DNA of 64,000 nt from Termitomyces sp. T153 (GCA_018296165.2 JACKQL020000005.1:1054001-1118000), one strand, 5' to 3'. Positions 45,709 through 57,668 are shown, numbered from the stretch's first letter. Notes: generated by a model not told the origin, from the letters alone. Translations and numbers: made by a program.

Positions 45709-45922
45709 TGTAGTGCAAATGTGACATCACTTCCACCTAAACTATACTATTTTCCACCCTAATTTGCCCATACCAGGTTCCACTTTATTCTGTACTATAT
45801 ATTACTCTGTACCTATGTTAGAGAGAGAGTAGTTCTTGCAAATTACAGGACTTACACCAGTTCTTATTACAAGACTCTACTGTGTGACCATACACTGCTT
45901 CATCAGGTAGTCTACTGTTACA
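45709..45922 (+). repeat. Right LTR of the gypsy element
   Basis: Same 214-bp length as the left LTR, 18 differences, all transitions, and no CpG left. Confidence 0.92.
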
Positions 45923-45928
45923 TTAAAA

Positions 45929-46375
45929 TATAATGGTTCTGCCTAAAATGGAACATGCCAGAATTGCACTTGATGAACCAGTTGGACTACCTGTCCCATT
46001 AGAACATAACATGTTACAACTCTGTGACCCATTGCTCTTAGAGGTGACAAAGCTCTGGCAACTGCCAGTCCTTCAAACTCCATAGCAGAGAAACCTGAGC
46101 CACTACATACTCCCCTCATGTTTGAGGCCTGGGGTAACAGTGTGCAAACAAGTGGCTACACCGGGAGTCAAACACAACTCTCTGTATTCCACTAAATGTA
46201 ATAGTTCTGCCTAAAATGGAACATGCCAGAATTGCACTCAATGAACCAGTTGGACTACCTGTCCCATTAGAACATAACATGTTACAACTCTGTGACCCAT
46301 TGCTCTCAGATGTGACAAAGCTCTGGCAACTGCCGGTCCTTCAAACTTCATAGTGGGGAAACCCAAGCCGCTACA
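45929..46375 (-). mobile_element. Miniature LTR-bounded element (TRIM-like), 447 bp
   Basis: Two direct repeats of about 179 bp (45929-46107 and 46197-46375) enclose 89 bp. Read on the minus strand each repeat starts TGTAG and ends in TTACA (TATA at the last copy's mutated end), the normal TG..CA borders of an LTR. On that strand the internal part ends in the purine run ATGAGGGGAGTA directly before the second LTR, as a polypurine tract should. It starts with a TGGAATACAGAG four bases after the first LTR, a possible primer-binding site. There is no coding capacity. This fits a terminal-repeat retrotransposon in miniature; a deletion derivative of a larger element is the alternative. Confidence 0.55.
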
Positions 46376-46380
46376 GTTAG

Positions 46381-47039
46381 GCATGTCAGCTATCACTCTG
46401 ATTAGATTCTCTCAATTGAGGTGACATGCTTAGCATCCAACCCTCAACTCTTTTTTCTGGCTTTGTTTTTACTGCTGTAGGCCCATTTTGTCTTCTGGGA
46501 TCATTGACATAGTATTCTTATTAAGCTAAGTACTTCCTCTGCCTACTGTTTTTGGTGAAATGCTTATGGTTTTCAGCATTTTTAGATATATTGAGAAAGT
46601 TTTCTTCTTTTCATTTATAATACTATTTGTTACAGGTAAGTACTGTTGTACTGCCATATCACCTCCCCTAAACTTTGTAATGACTGCCCTCAGTCAGCTC
46701 CAACATTTCTGCCATGTTCCTCATGCCCTGGCACCCATGTAGTATGCAAAAAAAAAATTCTGTTTTCTGTAAAACTTAAAACTCTTTTTTGCATCATCCA
46801 CACATCAGTCTATCTTGTTCCAACCCACAGTCATGCTCCCACCATGTGCCATTTTCTTGCCCAATCTTGGTTCTGTCTCAATTCTCCCCTCTTGATCTAC
46901 TCAATCTGTATTGGATGCATCACCAAGTAGTTTTCTTCTTTAAAAAAACAAAAACTTAATGGACATTTTCTTCACATCCAAAACATGATTGAGTTTCTCC
47001 TGTATAAGATGCCTACTCCTCAATACCACTCACTCTGTC
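46381..47039. other. CpG-poor repeat-island sequence without a gene
   Basis: No supported gene or repeat that I can name. Low CpG like its surroundings. Confidence 0.35.
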
Positions 47040-48321
47040 ATGCCTCCTCCAACATCTTTTTGCAAGCCTCCTACTGCTCCCCATGCTGCTATGGCTGCCA
47101 CAGCTGCTATGCTGCTCTCTTTCAATGAGCCACCTGACTATGTAGCTTTGTGAAATGGCATGGTGAAGTGGAACAGTGCTGGCATGATCATTGCCATCCT
47201 CCATTATCCTCCCTTTGCCAGTGCCATTGTTGGCACATGATCCACAGCTCAGGTGCTCTCTAGCTCAGCAGACTGGGCCTGTTATCTTGGACTCCTCAAC
47301 CTCATATGCTCTTTCTTCTTTTTCTTTTATATTACTCTTATGTATTTGGCCAGGCATTCTCTGACCAGGCTGACTTTGCTCATATTGCTGACCAATCTGG
47401 CCTCCCTGGCCTCCTTTCCGACACTCTGAAACTCCCTTCCTCTGCCTGGGGTGTTTCAGCTGCTGCCAAGGCCTTCTCTTCTTTTGCCAATGCCATTGTT
47501 ATTATTGACAACAATCATCAAGAACTTTGTTGCAAGTGTGAAGCCAAAGCAGTGTGTATTTAATATCCTCTTTTCTAGCTTTCACACTTATTCTTCCTTA
47601 TTTGTCAACCTTTTCCCTAGAAGTGTCAAGCTCAGGATTATGACATTGCTATGGCTGGTCCGTCTCCTGCTCCTTCTGTCAAGCACAAGGCTAACATGAG
47701 TCCATCAGCTCACCATCTTAATATTAACTCATCAACTCAACACACTCTCTCTGCACCTTACTCTGTCTCAGACTGAAATTGATGGCAAGCATAAACCCAA
47801 AAAGGTTAAGGTTACCCCCTCAGTTGGTTAGCTTTTCCTTCTTTTCATCGTTCAATCTTTTTGCTTACCATCTCCCTTAGCCAACTACAAGTCAGGCAGC
47901 AAAACTGCTCTCCTTCTTTTAGGCCAGGTTGCTGCTACTCTTGAGGCCATTTCTCTCACCAATAGCAATGAGCCAGTACCCCACAAGGACCTCAAGAAAC
48001 AATGTGAGGCAGTGGAGCTTGCTGCTCAACAGCAGCTCCACCTTCTTGATTTGTCTCTGCAAACATACAAGCTCATCACTGCTCACCTCACTTGTCTCAA
48101 CAAGGTCTTGGCTTCCCCAGATGTTGATCTTGCAGGTTTGCTGCTTGATGCTCTTAATGTATCTTTTGAGGTATGTCTTTTTCCATTATTTTTACATTCC
48201 TTCACTCATCACTCACTCAGCCTTTCAGTCTACTCCCAAAGAGTCCAACATTGAGCTCACCACCTCCCACATCACTGAGCCCAAAAGTTCCTTGGAGCTT
48301 TTGTTGACCCCTGCATTGTAA
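47040..48321 (+). pseudogene. Decayed multi-exon gene of unknown function inside the repeat island
   Basis: Coding-like segments in sequence: one from the ATG at 47040 (MPPPTSFCKPPTAPHAAMAA, later MIIAILHYPPFASAIVGT), one at about 47350-47530 (FSDQADFAHIADQSGLPGLL, then AWGVSAAAKAFSSFANAIVI), one at about 47625-47700 (YDIAMAGPSPAPSVKHKANM), and one at about 47925-48170 (QVAATLEAISLTNSNEPVPH, later LDLSLQTYKLITAHLTCLNK), ending at TAA 48319-48321. T-rich non-coding stretches that look like introns separate them. TGA codons at about 47152 and 47238 break the first segment. I recognise no domain. It may be a gene carried by a retroelement or a captured host gene. Placement between two converging gypsy elements is consistent with either. 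Confidence 0.45.
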
Positions 48322-48506
48322 ACACCTGCTTTATCTCTGCCTCACTTAGCATAGTCACACTCTAACCATCCCCACTCATAAAAAAAACCCCCTCCATATC
48401 TTTTTATTCCATAACCCCAGATATAATGCCATTAACCCTGAAAACATGTGATTGAACTAAGCCTTTTTACTTATTTTGACTTGAAGCAAAACTTTCTAAT
48501 TTTTTG

Positions 48507-51500
48507 TCAACTTTTGGGGCTACTGTCTGACCTATTCATGTCATGGTCTAGAGGCTCATGAAGCCTTATAGATCCAAATGACAGATCAGACATAGCATTT
48601 CCAGTAGGCCTTTGTAGTCCTTTCCTCAACTCTTTTAACTTTTCTGGAGTGATATCTCCCCACTGCTCTAGGCTTTGGGATAGCTCCAATTGTCTTTGAG
48701 CTCTATAAGGGACTACCCTAAATGCTGCCACCTTGGTCTGCCAGACTGACCCATCCAGTTCTACCACAATGTAATTACCACCTCTGGTCTTAGCAATTAC
48801 TACCATTGGACCATGAAAATGGAGAAGCATTTTAGCACTGAGTGAACTTTCTATAATCATATTTTTGACCAAGACCAAGTCCAAGGGTTTGAATTTGAAG
48901 TCTTTGATAGAGTTTTTATGCTCTCCTGCAAACTTCAAAGCCCATTGGAGTTTGTCCTTTCCAACTTTCTCTCTCATCTCCTCCACATGTTGGTGGTGCT
49001 TGGCTAAAGCCCTGGCATGATAACCAATCAACTCTTCTGTAGATAGTGGCCCTTCTGATAATTCTATTAACCAGGTAGCCTCTACCAAGTCCAAAGGTAG
49101 AGTGGGATGATCCCCAAGTGACCATGAAGTATGGTGAACATCCAAATCTCTGCTGGATAGTAATGTGATCACTCCACATTACATGGAAGAAGAACCAAAA
49201 CCATTTAGTGTGATCCTCACAAGCTTTGAATAAAGCTTGCCTGACATCCCAATGTGGTCTTTCAATTTTGCCATTAGCTTGAGAGTTGTATGGAGAGATG
49301 GCAATGCCTCTGATTCCATATTTACTCTCTATCCAAGCTGTGACCTTCTTGAACTGTCCAGCATTGTCAGTGATGATCTTGGCAATGCAACTCCAGTGAC
49401 AAATCACATCCTCAAACAACCATTGACCAATTGTTTTACGGTTTTCCTTGTGCAGAGGTCTCCCTTCCATCCATGAAGACAATGCACACCCACCATGGTC
49501 AATATACTTGCAGCCATTTGAAGCCAGAGTCATGTGCATGGTATCAATGTGGATTGTTTGGAAGATAGAGGGAGTATAGGTCACTGTGGGAGCTCTGTTT
49601 ACAACTGTCTTCTGACATATCTGACAGTTGTGACAAGTTCCAACATACCACTGCACATCTCCACCAATTCCTGGCCACCAAAATTGTTCTTGTATTAACA
49701 TTTTGGTTGCATAAGTCCCTCTATGCCCCAAGGCATCATGGGCTGATTTAAGCATGAACATTTGCCTATCAATATTGACTACTAGTTTATGCCTAGCCTC
49801 ATGATTGCACTTGTACAGTCTCCCCTTTTGATCAAAGAAGAACTGTCTTGCAAACCTCTCAAACTTGTCTGGATCCCAACCCTGCAAACCCTCAGGTTCT
49901 TTGCTTGGGTCTTGTAGCCAGCTTTGTATGATTGGTAGCAAGTCATCCCACTGTTCACTCTCACCACCTTTCCTATGCTGCAAGTAGGCTTGTAAGTCTG
50001 CTTCCTTGTCTTCCTCAGTGCGTTCTGTGGGTAACAGAGGCTGAAAGAGAGATAGTACTGCAACAGGATCTATTCTAGATGTCTGCTACTGACTTAGAAC
50101 TGCCTTCCTAAGTTCCACCTCCTGAGACCTTGCTCTATCAAGTTCTTGTTCAAAGTCTGATACTTCAGTGGCTACTGTATGCAGATAGCCACCTCTAGTG
50201 TCAATTTGATCTGCAAACTCCTCAATGCTAAGGGTTCCCAATCCTCCCATCTTGGTTCATTGTTGGTTTTAGCTGGATATTCAAAGTGCATAGCCTTTGG
50301 GTTGTCCATCAACTCTGGATTAACAGGTGGATACTCCTCATCTCCTGGCTGCTTGAGCCTCCTAGACAGGCCATCAACACTAAAGGTTTTTCCTGGCACA
50401 TGCCTCAAAGTAAAATGATAGAGTAGTACATCCTCAATCCATCTCATGATGGTGGCATTAGGTCCTACTCCAGGATTGCTTAGCATTCCCTTCAAATACT
50501 TGGCATCTGGCTCCACTACAAGCTTCCTACAACCAACTAGCCAATACTTATTAGCCTGCAAGGCTCTCACCAAACCATAGAGTTCTCATTTTTAGGTTGT
50601 GAGAATCTTGCCTCCCTCTCATTCAAGGTGATGGATCCTAGCTTAGCACAAGTGCATTGCTTAGGATTGTCTGGAGCTTCCTGAAATATTCCAAAGCCCA
50701 CTGCCATCCAAGAAGTGTCAACTGATAGGACCACTGCCCCTCCTGACTCATAGTCAAGTGGTTTTAGAGGTGCACTTGCAGCTAGCAACTTCTTCAACTG
50801 AGCCATTGCTGACTGCTGTTCCTCACCCCAAACAAATAGTGTGTAGTTTTGAGTCAATTTGTTGATGGGTGCAGCCACTTTAGCATAGTCTTTGATGAAC
50901 ATCCTCATGGTACCACAAGTACCTAGGAAAGCTCTGACATCTGACTTGTCCTGGCAATCACCCCACCCCATAACAATGACCAACTGCTTGGTCTCAGGTT
51001 TCTGTCCCTCATAGGAATACCTGTGTCCAACCACTACAATCTCATCTGCATAGACTACTGACTTTTTCCCAGAAAAGGTTCCTCCAGCATATTTGATTCT
51101 TTATAACACTCTGTTTACATTCTGCAGATGTTCCCATATGGATCTCCTAATGCCTGGATTTTCTGGGATAACCTCATAGCCTCCATTTGACAATTCATAC
51201 CTGTGAGGTGGACCTCTGATTGGCACATCATCAATATATGGCCAAGTTACATGAGGTATCTCATCTTTTAAGATGAAGGTAATGTCATCATGAAAGATTG
51301 GTACTGAATTTGTCCAGCCCATTGGCAGGGTTACCAGCCTTAGAGCACCAAAGGGTGTCTGAAAGGTGGTATAGTCCCTAGACCTCACATCCAACACTCT
51401 CTCATCATAACCTACATACAAGTCAAAGATCCCTCCACAAGCTCTACCAGCAAAATGACTAGCTAACTCTTTAGTTGCTGGTGGCAACCCAAAATGTGCT

Positions 51501-53203
51501 ATGGTCACTTTGTTTAAAGGTTCCAAGCTGTGAACTATCCTCAAACTCTCACCATCCTTCTTCAATACTGTGAACCACTGGGATCTGTATGAAGACTTGG
51601 GATGGCTCATACACTCCTGCCTCAATTTTCTTCTTTATCATCTGGCAGATTTTATCTCTGAGTCCAGGAGCAATGGGAATGTTCTTCAATACCCAGGGGG
51701 TGTGAGGAATTACTGGCATCACCACAGGAGGGAAGAATTCCTCTTTGAGCCTACCTCTTTGAGAATCATCCCATGCAAAAGCCTCATTCTGCAGCATCAT
51801 TAGATGATGTACTGCCTTCATCTCCTCTGGCCATAAGAAACCATCACCATGTGCTAAGTCAATGATCTCTTTGCACTCAGCAGTGTATCTCCCTGTGGGT
51901 TTGAAATCAGGTGGGTTTGGGTCCAACTGTGGCATGTCTGCTAGTGGATCTCTAGTGATACACCTTTCAATTCTAAACTCCTCAGGAGAGGTTCCTAGTA
52001 CAGGTTTCACCTTTCTAGCAACAGGTTTGTATTTCTTAGAAAATACTTGTGCCATTTCCCCCACACCTGCTTCTAACTTTAGGCTTTCCTGCTGTACTAA
52101 GATCTCCTCCAACTTCTCTGGTATCTGACCCAGCTGCCCATTTAGATAGGCTGCTAATGTTTTCTCATCTCTTCCTACAATATCTCCCTCTGCAGCAAAG
52201 GCCTGCAGATACACATCTCTCAACTCCTGGTTCTTGAATCCACTATGATTTATAGTGTATTCTGTCACCACTACTTCACCATTCTCCTTCTCTCCAATCA
52301 TCACTGCCACCTCTCCCTAGTCACTGACCAGATCATTGAAATTTAAAATTTTGGATCACTATCTCCTCCAATACCTGCCTTTGGCACCTTCCCTCTTTGA
52401 AGAGTGGGTAGGGCTGTCCAGTGACCAGTATTAGGATCTCTAATATTTATGATGGCACTGCCATCTTGAAGATTTTGTATGTTGCTTTCTGTCAGTGTGT
52501 CAAAAGGATGACCCAACAAGACAGTATAGGCTGGCTTGACAAAGATATGCACTTATAGATAAATAGTGAAGCCTTCAGCAAAAGTAAATGGCACATTTTT
52601 GGCTAAACCAACTGATGTATTCACTTGACTGTTGGCACTCTCCATCCTTAAGCATATGTCTGGATCCCAAGTCAATCCTAAACAAAGTGCCTCATCTAGT
52701 GCCATACAGACTATCTGAGAACCACTATCTAGAATTGTCTCTACTTGCCCCCTCTGATTGACAATGGAGTTCAAGGATCTCAACACTTGCAAATCTCTAA
52801 CCACATACACCACTACTGGCTTTTCTCCTGGAGGGATATTTTCCAAGTAAGTGGCTACACAATCCTGATGCATTACTGCACCAGTAGGCAAATCATTCTG
52901 TGTCCTGTCTGCAATGAAATAGGTTGCCAATGGTAGGTCATCAACATCTACTTTGTCAGGTGGTTTCTTCTCCCTTACAGTCTGCTGTTGAACTGCTACT
53001 CTTGGGATATTGGGATCCCTAGACTGAGTCCCTGATTTGAGAGTCAATTTTTGTATCATTGCTTCTCTTAATCCAGGAGCTACATCTAACAGTTCTCCAG
53101 TACTGAAGGGTACAGTAGCCTCCCAGAGCCTATCAATGGTCCTATCCCACTCCTTCCTCCTTGTTCCTGTTAAGAAACTTTTAACAGTGTCCTGCACTGG
53201 CAA
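48507..53203 (-). pseudogene. pol of the second gypsy element with stops and frameshifts
   Basis: Protease keeps an intact-looking active site, ETILDSGSQIVCMALDEALC. Reverse transcriptase shows SYRSQWFTVLKKDG, GGIFDLYVGYDERVLD and the box WPYIDDVPIRGP. RNase H-like sequence includes VVLSVDTSWMAVGFGIFQEA and YHFTLRHVPGKTFSVDGLSR. Integrase has the HHCC zinc site (HDALGHRGTYA, then CHNCQICQ) and acid residues in HIDTMHM, TDNAGQF and ANGKIERP. The C-terminal part has VVELDGSVWQTKVAAFRVVP. Breaks lie at about 51040-51100, 50070-50170 and elsewhere. Products would be truncated. Confidence 0.85.
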
Positions 53204-53378
53204 GTCTGGTTACTTATTGAGGGCTGGAACCTTCTCAAAAGGTAGGTTCAGTTTTGGTGCTACTCTAGGTGGAATCACCAGGGTTAGCTTTTCTTTCCAG
53301 GGTTCTTCAGGGGTTCTCTCTGGCAATGAGGATACTCCTATTGAGATGCCTCTTTCCTAATTGCCTTCATTGAGTTAT

Positions 53379-54806
53379 TTAAAAATCCTTAGAGGAAGAT
53401 TTCTGTCCCTCAGGACTAGCTGTGTTCCTTGTGTTGACCAACACACTGAGCATCTCAGCTATTCTATTGAAACCTTTTTCCAAGTCCCCCAAGCAGTCTG
53501 ACTCCTTATATTGAATGTGTTCTAGCATGTCATCCCTTGTGTCTCTAGCAGGGTTTACATAGGTAGAGTAAGTGACTGTCTCTGGAGGGTCATCTTCTGG
53601 CCATCCAAAGTACATGCTCACTTGTTTATCATGTACCTGTGCTAGTCTAGCATGAGGAGATATACCAGCAGGATCCCTAAGTAAAGCAGCACCATTAGGT
53701 AGTCTGGCTCTCCCTTCCAATAGGATAATCCATCCTTTTTGTACATCTCCCTTGATGACTTCACACTCTGAGATTCTATGTCCAGTTTGCTAACAATAGA
53801 AGCAAGTAATACCACTTCTCCCAGGATTTGGAAATGTAGGAGGCCCTTCTGCCCTTATACCCTGGCTCCATTTGGTATTCAAGAAGGTATTGTGCATGTC
53901 CAACTGACCAGCTTGCATGGTGCTCTGGATGCTCCCTATTTGTTTCCCAATGGTAACCACAGCATCTTGTAGATGAGCCATTTTCTCCTCCACTTCCTCC
54001 TCCTCAATGTTCCCCCTACTAGTTTCCTTTTTCTCTACTCTCTAAGGTCCCTACTACTGTCAGCACTTCTGATAGGTCATATTTGTTGTCCTTGTGCCTA
54101 TCTCTTGCAGGGTCTTTGTAGTGGCCATATCTACTGATCAACCTTTCCTCAATCACATTCCCAAAAGCTGGTGTAAAGCACCCCAGGAATTTGTCTACTA
54201 GAGACCCATTCCCAGTGACATTAGCCAACTTTTAGCCTCAGCTCTAAATTTTCTTATGAGAGAATGGATTTCTGTAGTGTCATTCCTACCAAGTCTGGCA
54301 TGTTCTCTGCAGATTATGTCCAGGTTTGCAACACTACCTATGTCATCCACTGCTTCTGGATAGGACTCCTTGATCTCTTTCTCAAAAGCTGACCAAGTAT
54401 AGTCATCTCCAAAGGAATCAAAGCCCAGCCATTCCTGTTCAGTCTGAGCATCCACATACTCCAAGATTCTCTTTTTCCTTTCCTTATCTCCTTGGATTCC
54501 AGCATGCTCAAACAGAGAGATCATCCTTTGTAAAAAGCAATGAACTTCAGAGGGCTCAGTGTGCTTAAACTTAGGTGCATCCCTGTTATCAGGCAGTGGT
54601 AGTTTATATCTGATATTTTGCTCCATAATTGAGGTAGTAGAAACTGGTTGAGTAGTAGGGCACAGTTCTTTTGGTGAGCTTGAAATTACTTTCTCAGTCT
54701 GAAGCTTTCTTCTTCTGAGTAAGGTTTCAGGGTCAGGCAAAAAGGACTTTGAACCACTGCTATTGGTCCTAGTTTCTCTTTTCCTTAATGTAACAGAGTT
54801 TTTCAC
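53379..54806 (-). pseudogene. gag of the second gypsy element
   Basis: A Retrotrans_gag-like domain is encoded at 54198-54806: FKHTEPSEVHCFLQRMISLF, then QTEQEWLGFDSFG and HARLGRNDTTEIHSLIRKF. It continues at 54019-54228 with KFLGCFTPAFGNVIEERLIS. A CCHC knuckle is seen near 53765-53810 (CFYC, one stop, then QTGHRISEC). A TAG follows the second Cys, so the nucleocapsid is broken. The part at 53379-53720 is an acidic linker toward pol. Confidence 0.75.
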
Positions 54807-54862
54807 TTTGGTTGCAATAACTTCAGGTGTTTTGGGCCAATACCTAGGTGGTGCAAAACTAA

Positions 54863-55550
54863 TGTTTCACAAGGGTTGGACTTCCTCAAGGGAATCCAAA
54901 AGGTGACTTTTTGTGCAACAAAAGCCCCTCATGGTGGGCTCCAGATGATGTGAAATGTAAGTTTTGATGCCATCAATAATTGGATCAATGGATCAAACTT
55001 TGTTTCACAGAGTTTTGGAGGCTTAGGTTACATGCAAGCTCACATAGATGTAACAGTAATAGATATAAATTTAAATGGTTTATTTGCCAGTTTGAGATGG
55101 TCTTGTACTATTGAAAGGGTCCAAAAATATTTAATTAAAACCCAAACCAACTAAAAATTTATAAGCCTAAGATAACCACTCCCTGGAGTTATCTGAACCA
55201 TGGTACATCATTGCTTGTCCTCTCCCTCTATTCCCCTCCCCTTTTATAGCTTGTTGCATGTGCACAGACCAGAGTGCTTTCTGTGTGTGCCCATGGTTGT
55301 ACCACATGGTTTTCCTTGGCTTTTCCTTCCCATTGGTTAATAGGACAAGATGGCATGCTGTGTCAGCATTACTTGGTTTTTGTATGTCCAATGTCTTTTC
55401 TTTTTGTTCTTTTTCCTTCCAACTTCTCCCTAGTGGACTATGTGTGGTTTGTATGGTAGCCAGCTTGGGTTTTAGGTGGTCTGGCATATGGTATTGAGGG
55501 GGGTAGGGTATCATCATTGCAATAGATGCCCATGGCTGTCCTTGACATCA
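54863..55550. repeat. LTR-like non-coding block within the second gypsy gag region
   Basis: About 690 bp without coding sequence separate the gag core (up to 54806) from a gag leader-like frame (56051-56281) on the same strand. The block can be read as starting TGTTTCAC and ending ACATCA, the usual TG..CA form of an LTR, but exact borders and a target duplication are not certain. Part of it resembles 36960-37100. It may be a solo LTR inserted in gag, or the element's own 5' LTR and leader. Confidence 0.35.
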
Positions 55551-56050
55551 ATTAGAATTCTAGCTGGGTCACTGAGCACAGCAATTAATTGCCCATCAAA
55601 TGTGTGATCAGCCTTGATTCAATGACAGAGCTTTTGCTGGCATCATTCAATGTGTCTTTTTGGGTTCTTCAGTGATTTTTCTTTATACTAGGTAAGCTTT
55701 TAATGTCTACAGTTTTTGACATTACCCAAGCTTACAGTTTTCAGCTTGTCTTATTTGGTATTCTTATCTTTTCTAGTACTTCTGTCCTGTCTCAGAGTAT
55801 GAGACAGGCATATCAATGTTGTTGCACACATTTTCAATAGCTTTATCTAGATCTTCTTCTGCAGGTACTGCCTCAAATTGCTCTTGCAATTCCTTAGTTT
55901 TGATAGTAGTAGAATCAGCACTATATTGATCTACTATTACATCATGTTCTCTAATACATATATCTCAATGATCATCACCATCTGAGATGGAACTCATTAA
56001 ACTCAAGTTGCCAAAGCTGACATTCATGGGGAACTATCAATTCCACCAGC

Positions 56051-56281
56051 CTAAAGCTCAGCAGCATCCACATTTTCAGTGGGCATCATGGTAGAGTTAC
56101 TACTCATGGTATTACCATTGCTGGGTTCAGAACCCATTGAGTCAGTCATTGGGGTCAGGCTGGGGCCATCTGTAGTTCCCAAATGTCTGTGGATAGGTCC
56201 AGTATTCCTAACAGCAGTTGGGCTCAGTTGATGAACAGTTCTTCCAGCCAGTTGATTCTGTAAAGAGTATCTAGTAGACAT
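56051..56281 (-). pseudogene. Possible gag leader fragment of the second gypsy element
   Basis: A 76-codon frame starts MSTRYSLQNQLAGRTVHQLS, like the first residues of some gypsy gag proteins, with a Ser/Thr/Pro-rich stretch after. Further coding-like pieces with stops continue down to about 55800. It is on the same strand as the gag core at 54806. Domain evidence is weak. Confidence 0.35.
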
Positions 56282-57668
56282 TTTGTTAATGAGTAAAGTT
56301 TTTATGATGACTCAGTGTTGGGAGTCCACAGTTGATCAGACTGTGGGGGACCAAGACATGAGAGTCAAGAGCTCAGAAAGAAGCTAGGTAGACTTGGATA
56401 AGTTCAAAATATGTAAAGACAGCATCAAGTAATGGCCCTGTCATCACATGAAGAGTCTTATATCAACCAAAAGGACTGTTGTAAGTCTTGATTGAGAAAG
56501 AACTATCTAGCTAAGTCAGACATTCTAGTATATATATCATGTTGGTAATGTAGTATTGAGTAGTGGTAGAATAACATAGAATATCACAAGCTAAAGGTTG
56601 GGAGGGAAATAACAAGAAACCAGTCACCATTGTTACAATTATCTTTGTCATCAATTCTGGAGTGGGGTGCAGTGGAGTAGTGGTCTCCACCACACATCTG
56701 CCATTGCACCCCAGCAGACACTGATGTGGGGTTACGAGTTTTACACCAAGAACAAGTGTTCAAACCCCCATGGTTGCAAAAATCCACTCCTCATTCGGCA
56801 CATATTCAATTCTCCACTACCAATGACCCAACCATCCACTGAATCACAGATCTCCCTGACTCATCATTTGTCAATTTTCCTCCATGGCATGCATCCCGTA
56901 CAAACCCCATCAGGCACATTACATCAAGACAACAGTATCCCGCCTCTGTACGCAAATGGCTCCCATAACAGGGACCTTGTCCACCCCTCGTTATTCGGGT
57001 CCTGCAGCCAAGGACCTTGTTCACCCTTGCTTACTCGGAAAGAGCCAGAACCCAGCTCTGAATCACTGCACTTATGGCCACGTGCCGGAGTAAGTCTTGG
57101 CCAGGATAGGAGAAAAAGGTCAAGAAATGACGAGGGAAGAAACGGTGTGACAATGGATCACGCCGGATCGGATTATACACATCAAATGTTCCACAACAAA
57201 AACCGTCACAACTACCACTGGCACTAGCGAGGACCTCACACACCACGGGGCGTCACGACACCCCGCGTCCGCACAGCACGACAGGAATTTCACTGGTCTC
57301 GAATTGTCCCTACCCTTAAAATACGTACTAACCCTAACCTACCTACCTTTGATCTACCCTTGAGCCCATTGCAACGTGAACCCGCTACTATACATGCCAC
57401 CACAATCTCTGCGAGGAAAGTCCTAATCCTCTTAGCTCAGTATTGTAGCTTGTCGGCGTTGAACAGAGTTCATTATCATCATCAATTCCGGAGTAGGCTT
57501 TTATGTCCAAAATCCAGCGTATGAGACTCTGAACGCATAATTCAACTATCGACTACTTGGGCCTAGGTACCTCATTGTATAAAGGTGCAATACAGTAACT
57601 TTAATACCGCCATCCCAATTGATATATCTGGAATATTATATATTGCGACAACTTGATACTGCATATCT
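56282..57668. other. Repeat-island border and FunK1 3' flank
   Basis: No supported gene. Base composition changes at about 56.8-57.1 kb: CpG is rare to the left and common to the right. Open frames at 56667-57227 and 56806-57024 overlap on opposite strands and show no domain. Confidence 0.45.

Larger units (their letters stand above)
37384..45922 (+). mobile_element. Ty3/gypsy LTR retrotransposon, decayed, with both LTRs
   Basis: An 8.5-kb element is bounded by two 214-bp LTRs that both read TGTAG at the start and TTACA at the end. Between them, in order, are gag with a zinc knuckle, protease, reverse transcriptase, RNase H, integrase and a C-terminal extension. The order reverse transcriptase before integrase defines Ty3/gypsy. 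Many in-frame stops show it cannot act alone. The LTRs differ at 18 of 214 positions with no gaps, all transitions. No 5-bp target duplication lies directly at both LTR edges. Confidence 0.92.
48507..54806 (-). mobile_element. Second Ty3/gypsy retrotransposon, decayed, opposite strand
   Basis: A second gypsy element reads on the minus strand: gag (54806 down to about 53380), protease (about 53200-52340), reverse transcriptase (52310-51100), RNase H (51034-50170) and integrase (50063-48507). A detached gag leader may lie at 56281-56051, so the element once began further right. I could not identify matching LTRs at both ends. It belongs to a different lineage from the first element: its RT box is WPYIDDVPIRGP, against YLDDIVVYSN. 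The two elements point toward each other. Confidence 0.85.

Noticed and set aside
46150..46172. TGGCTACACCGGGAGTCAA as a plus-strand primer-binding site or tRNA piece
   Set aside because: It is about 45 bases from the nearest LTR edge and no cloverleaf can be folded around it; the minus-strand reading of the element fits better.
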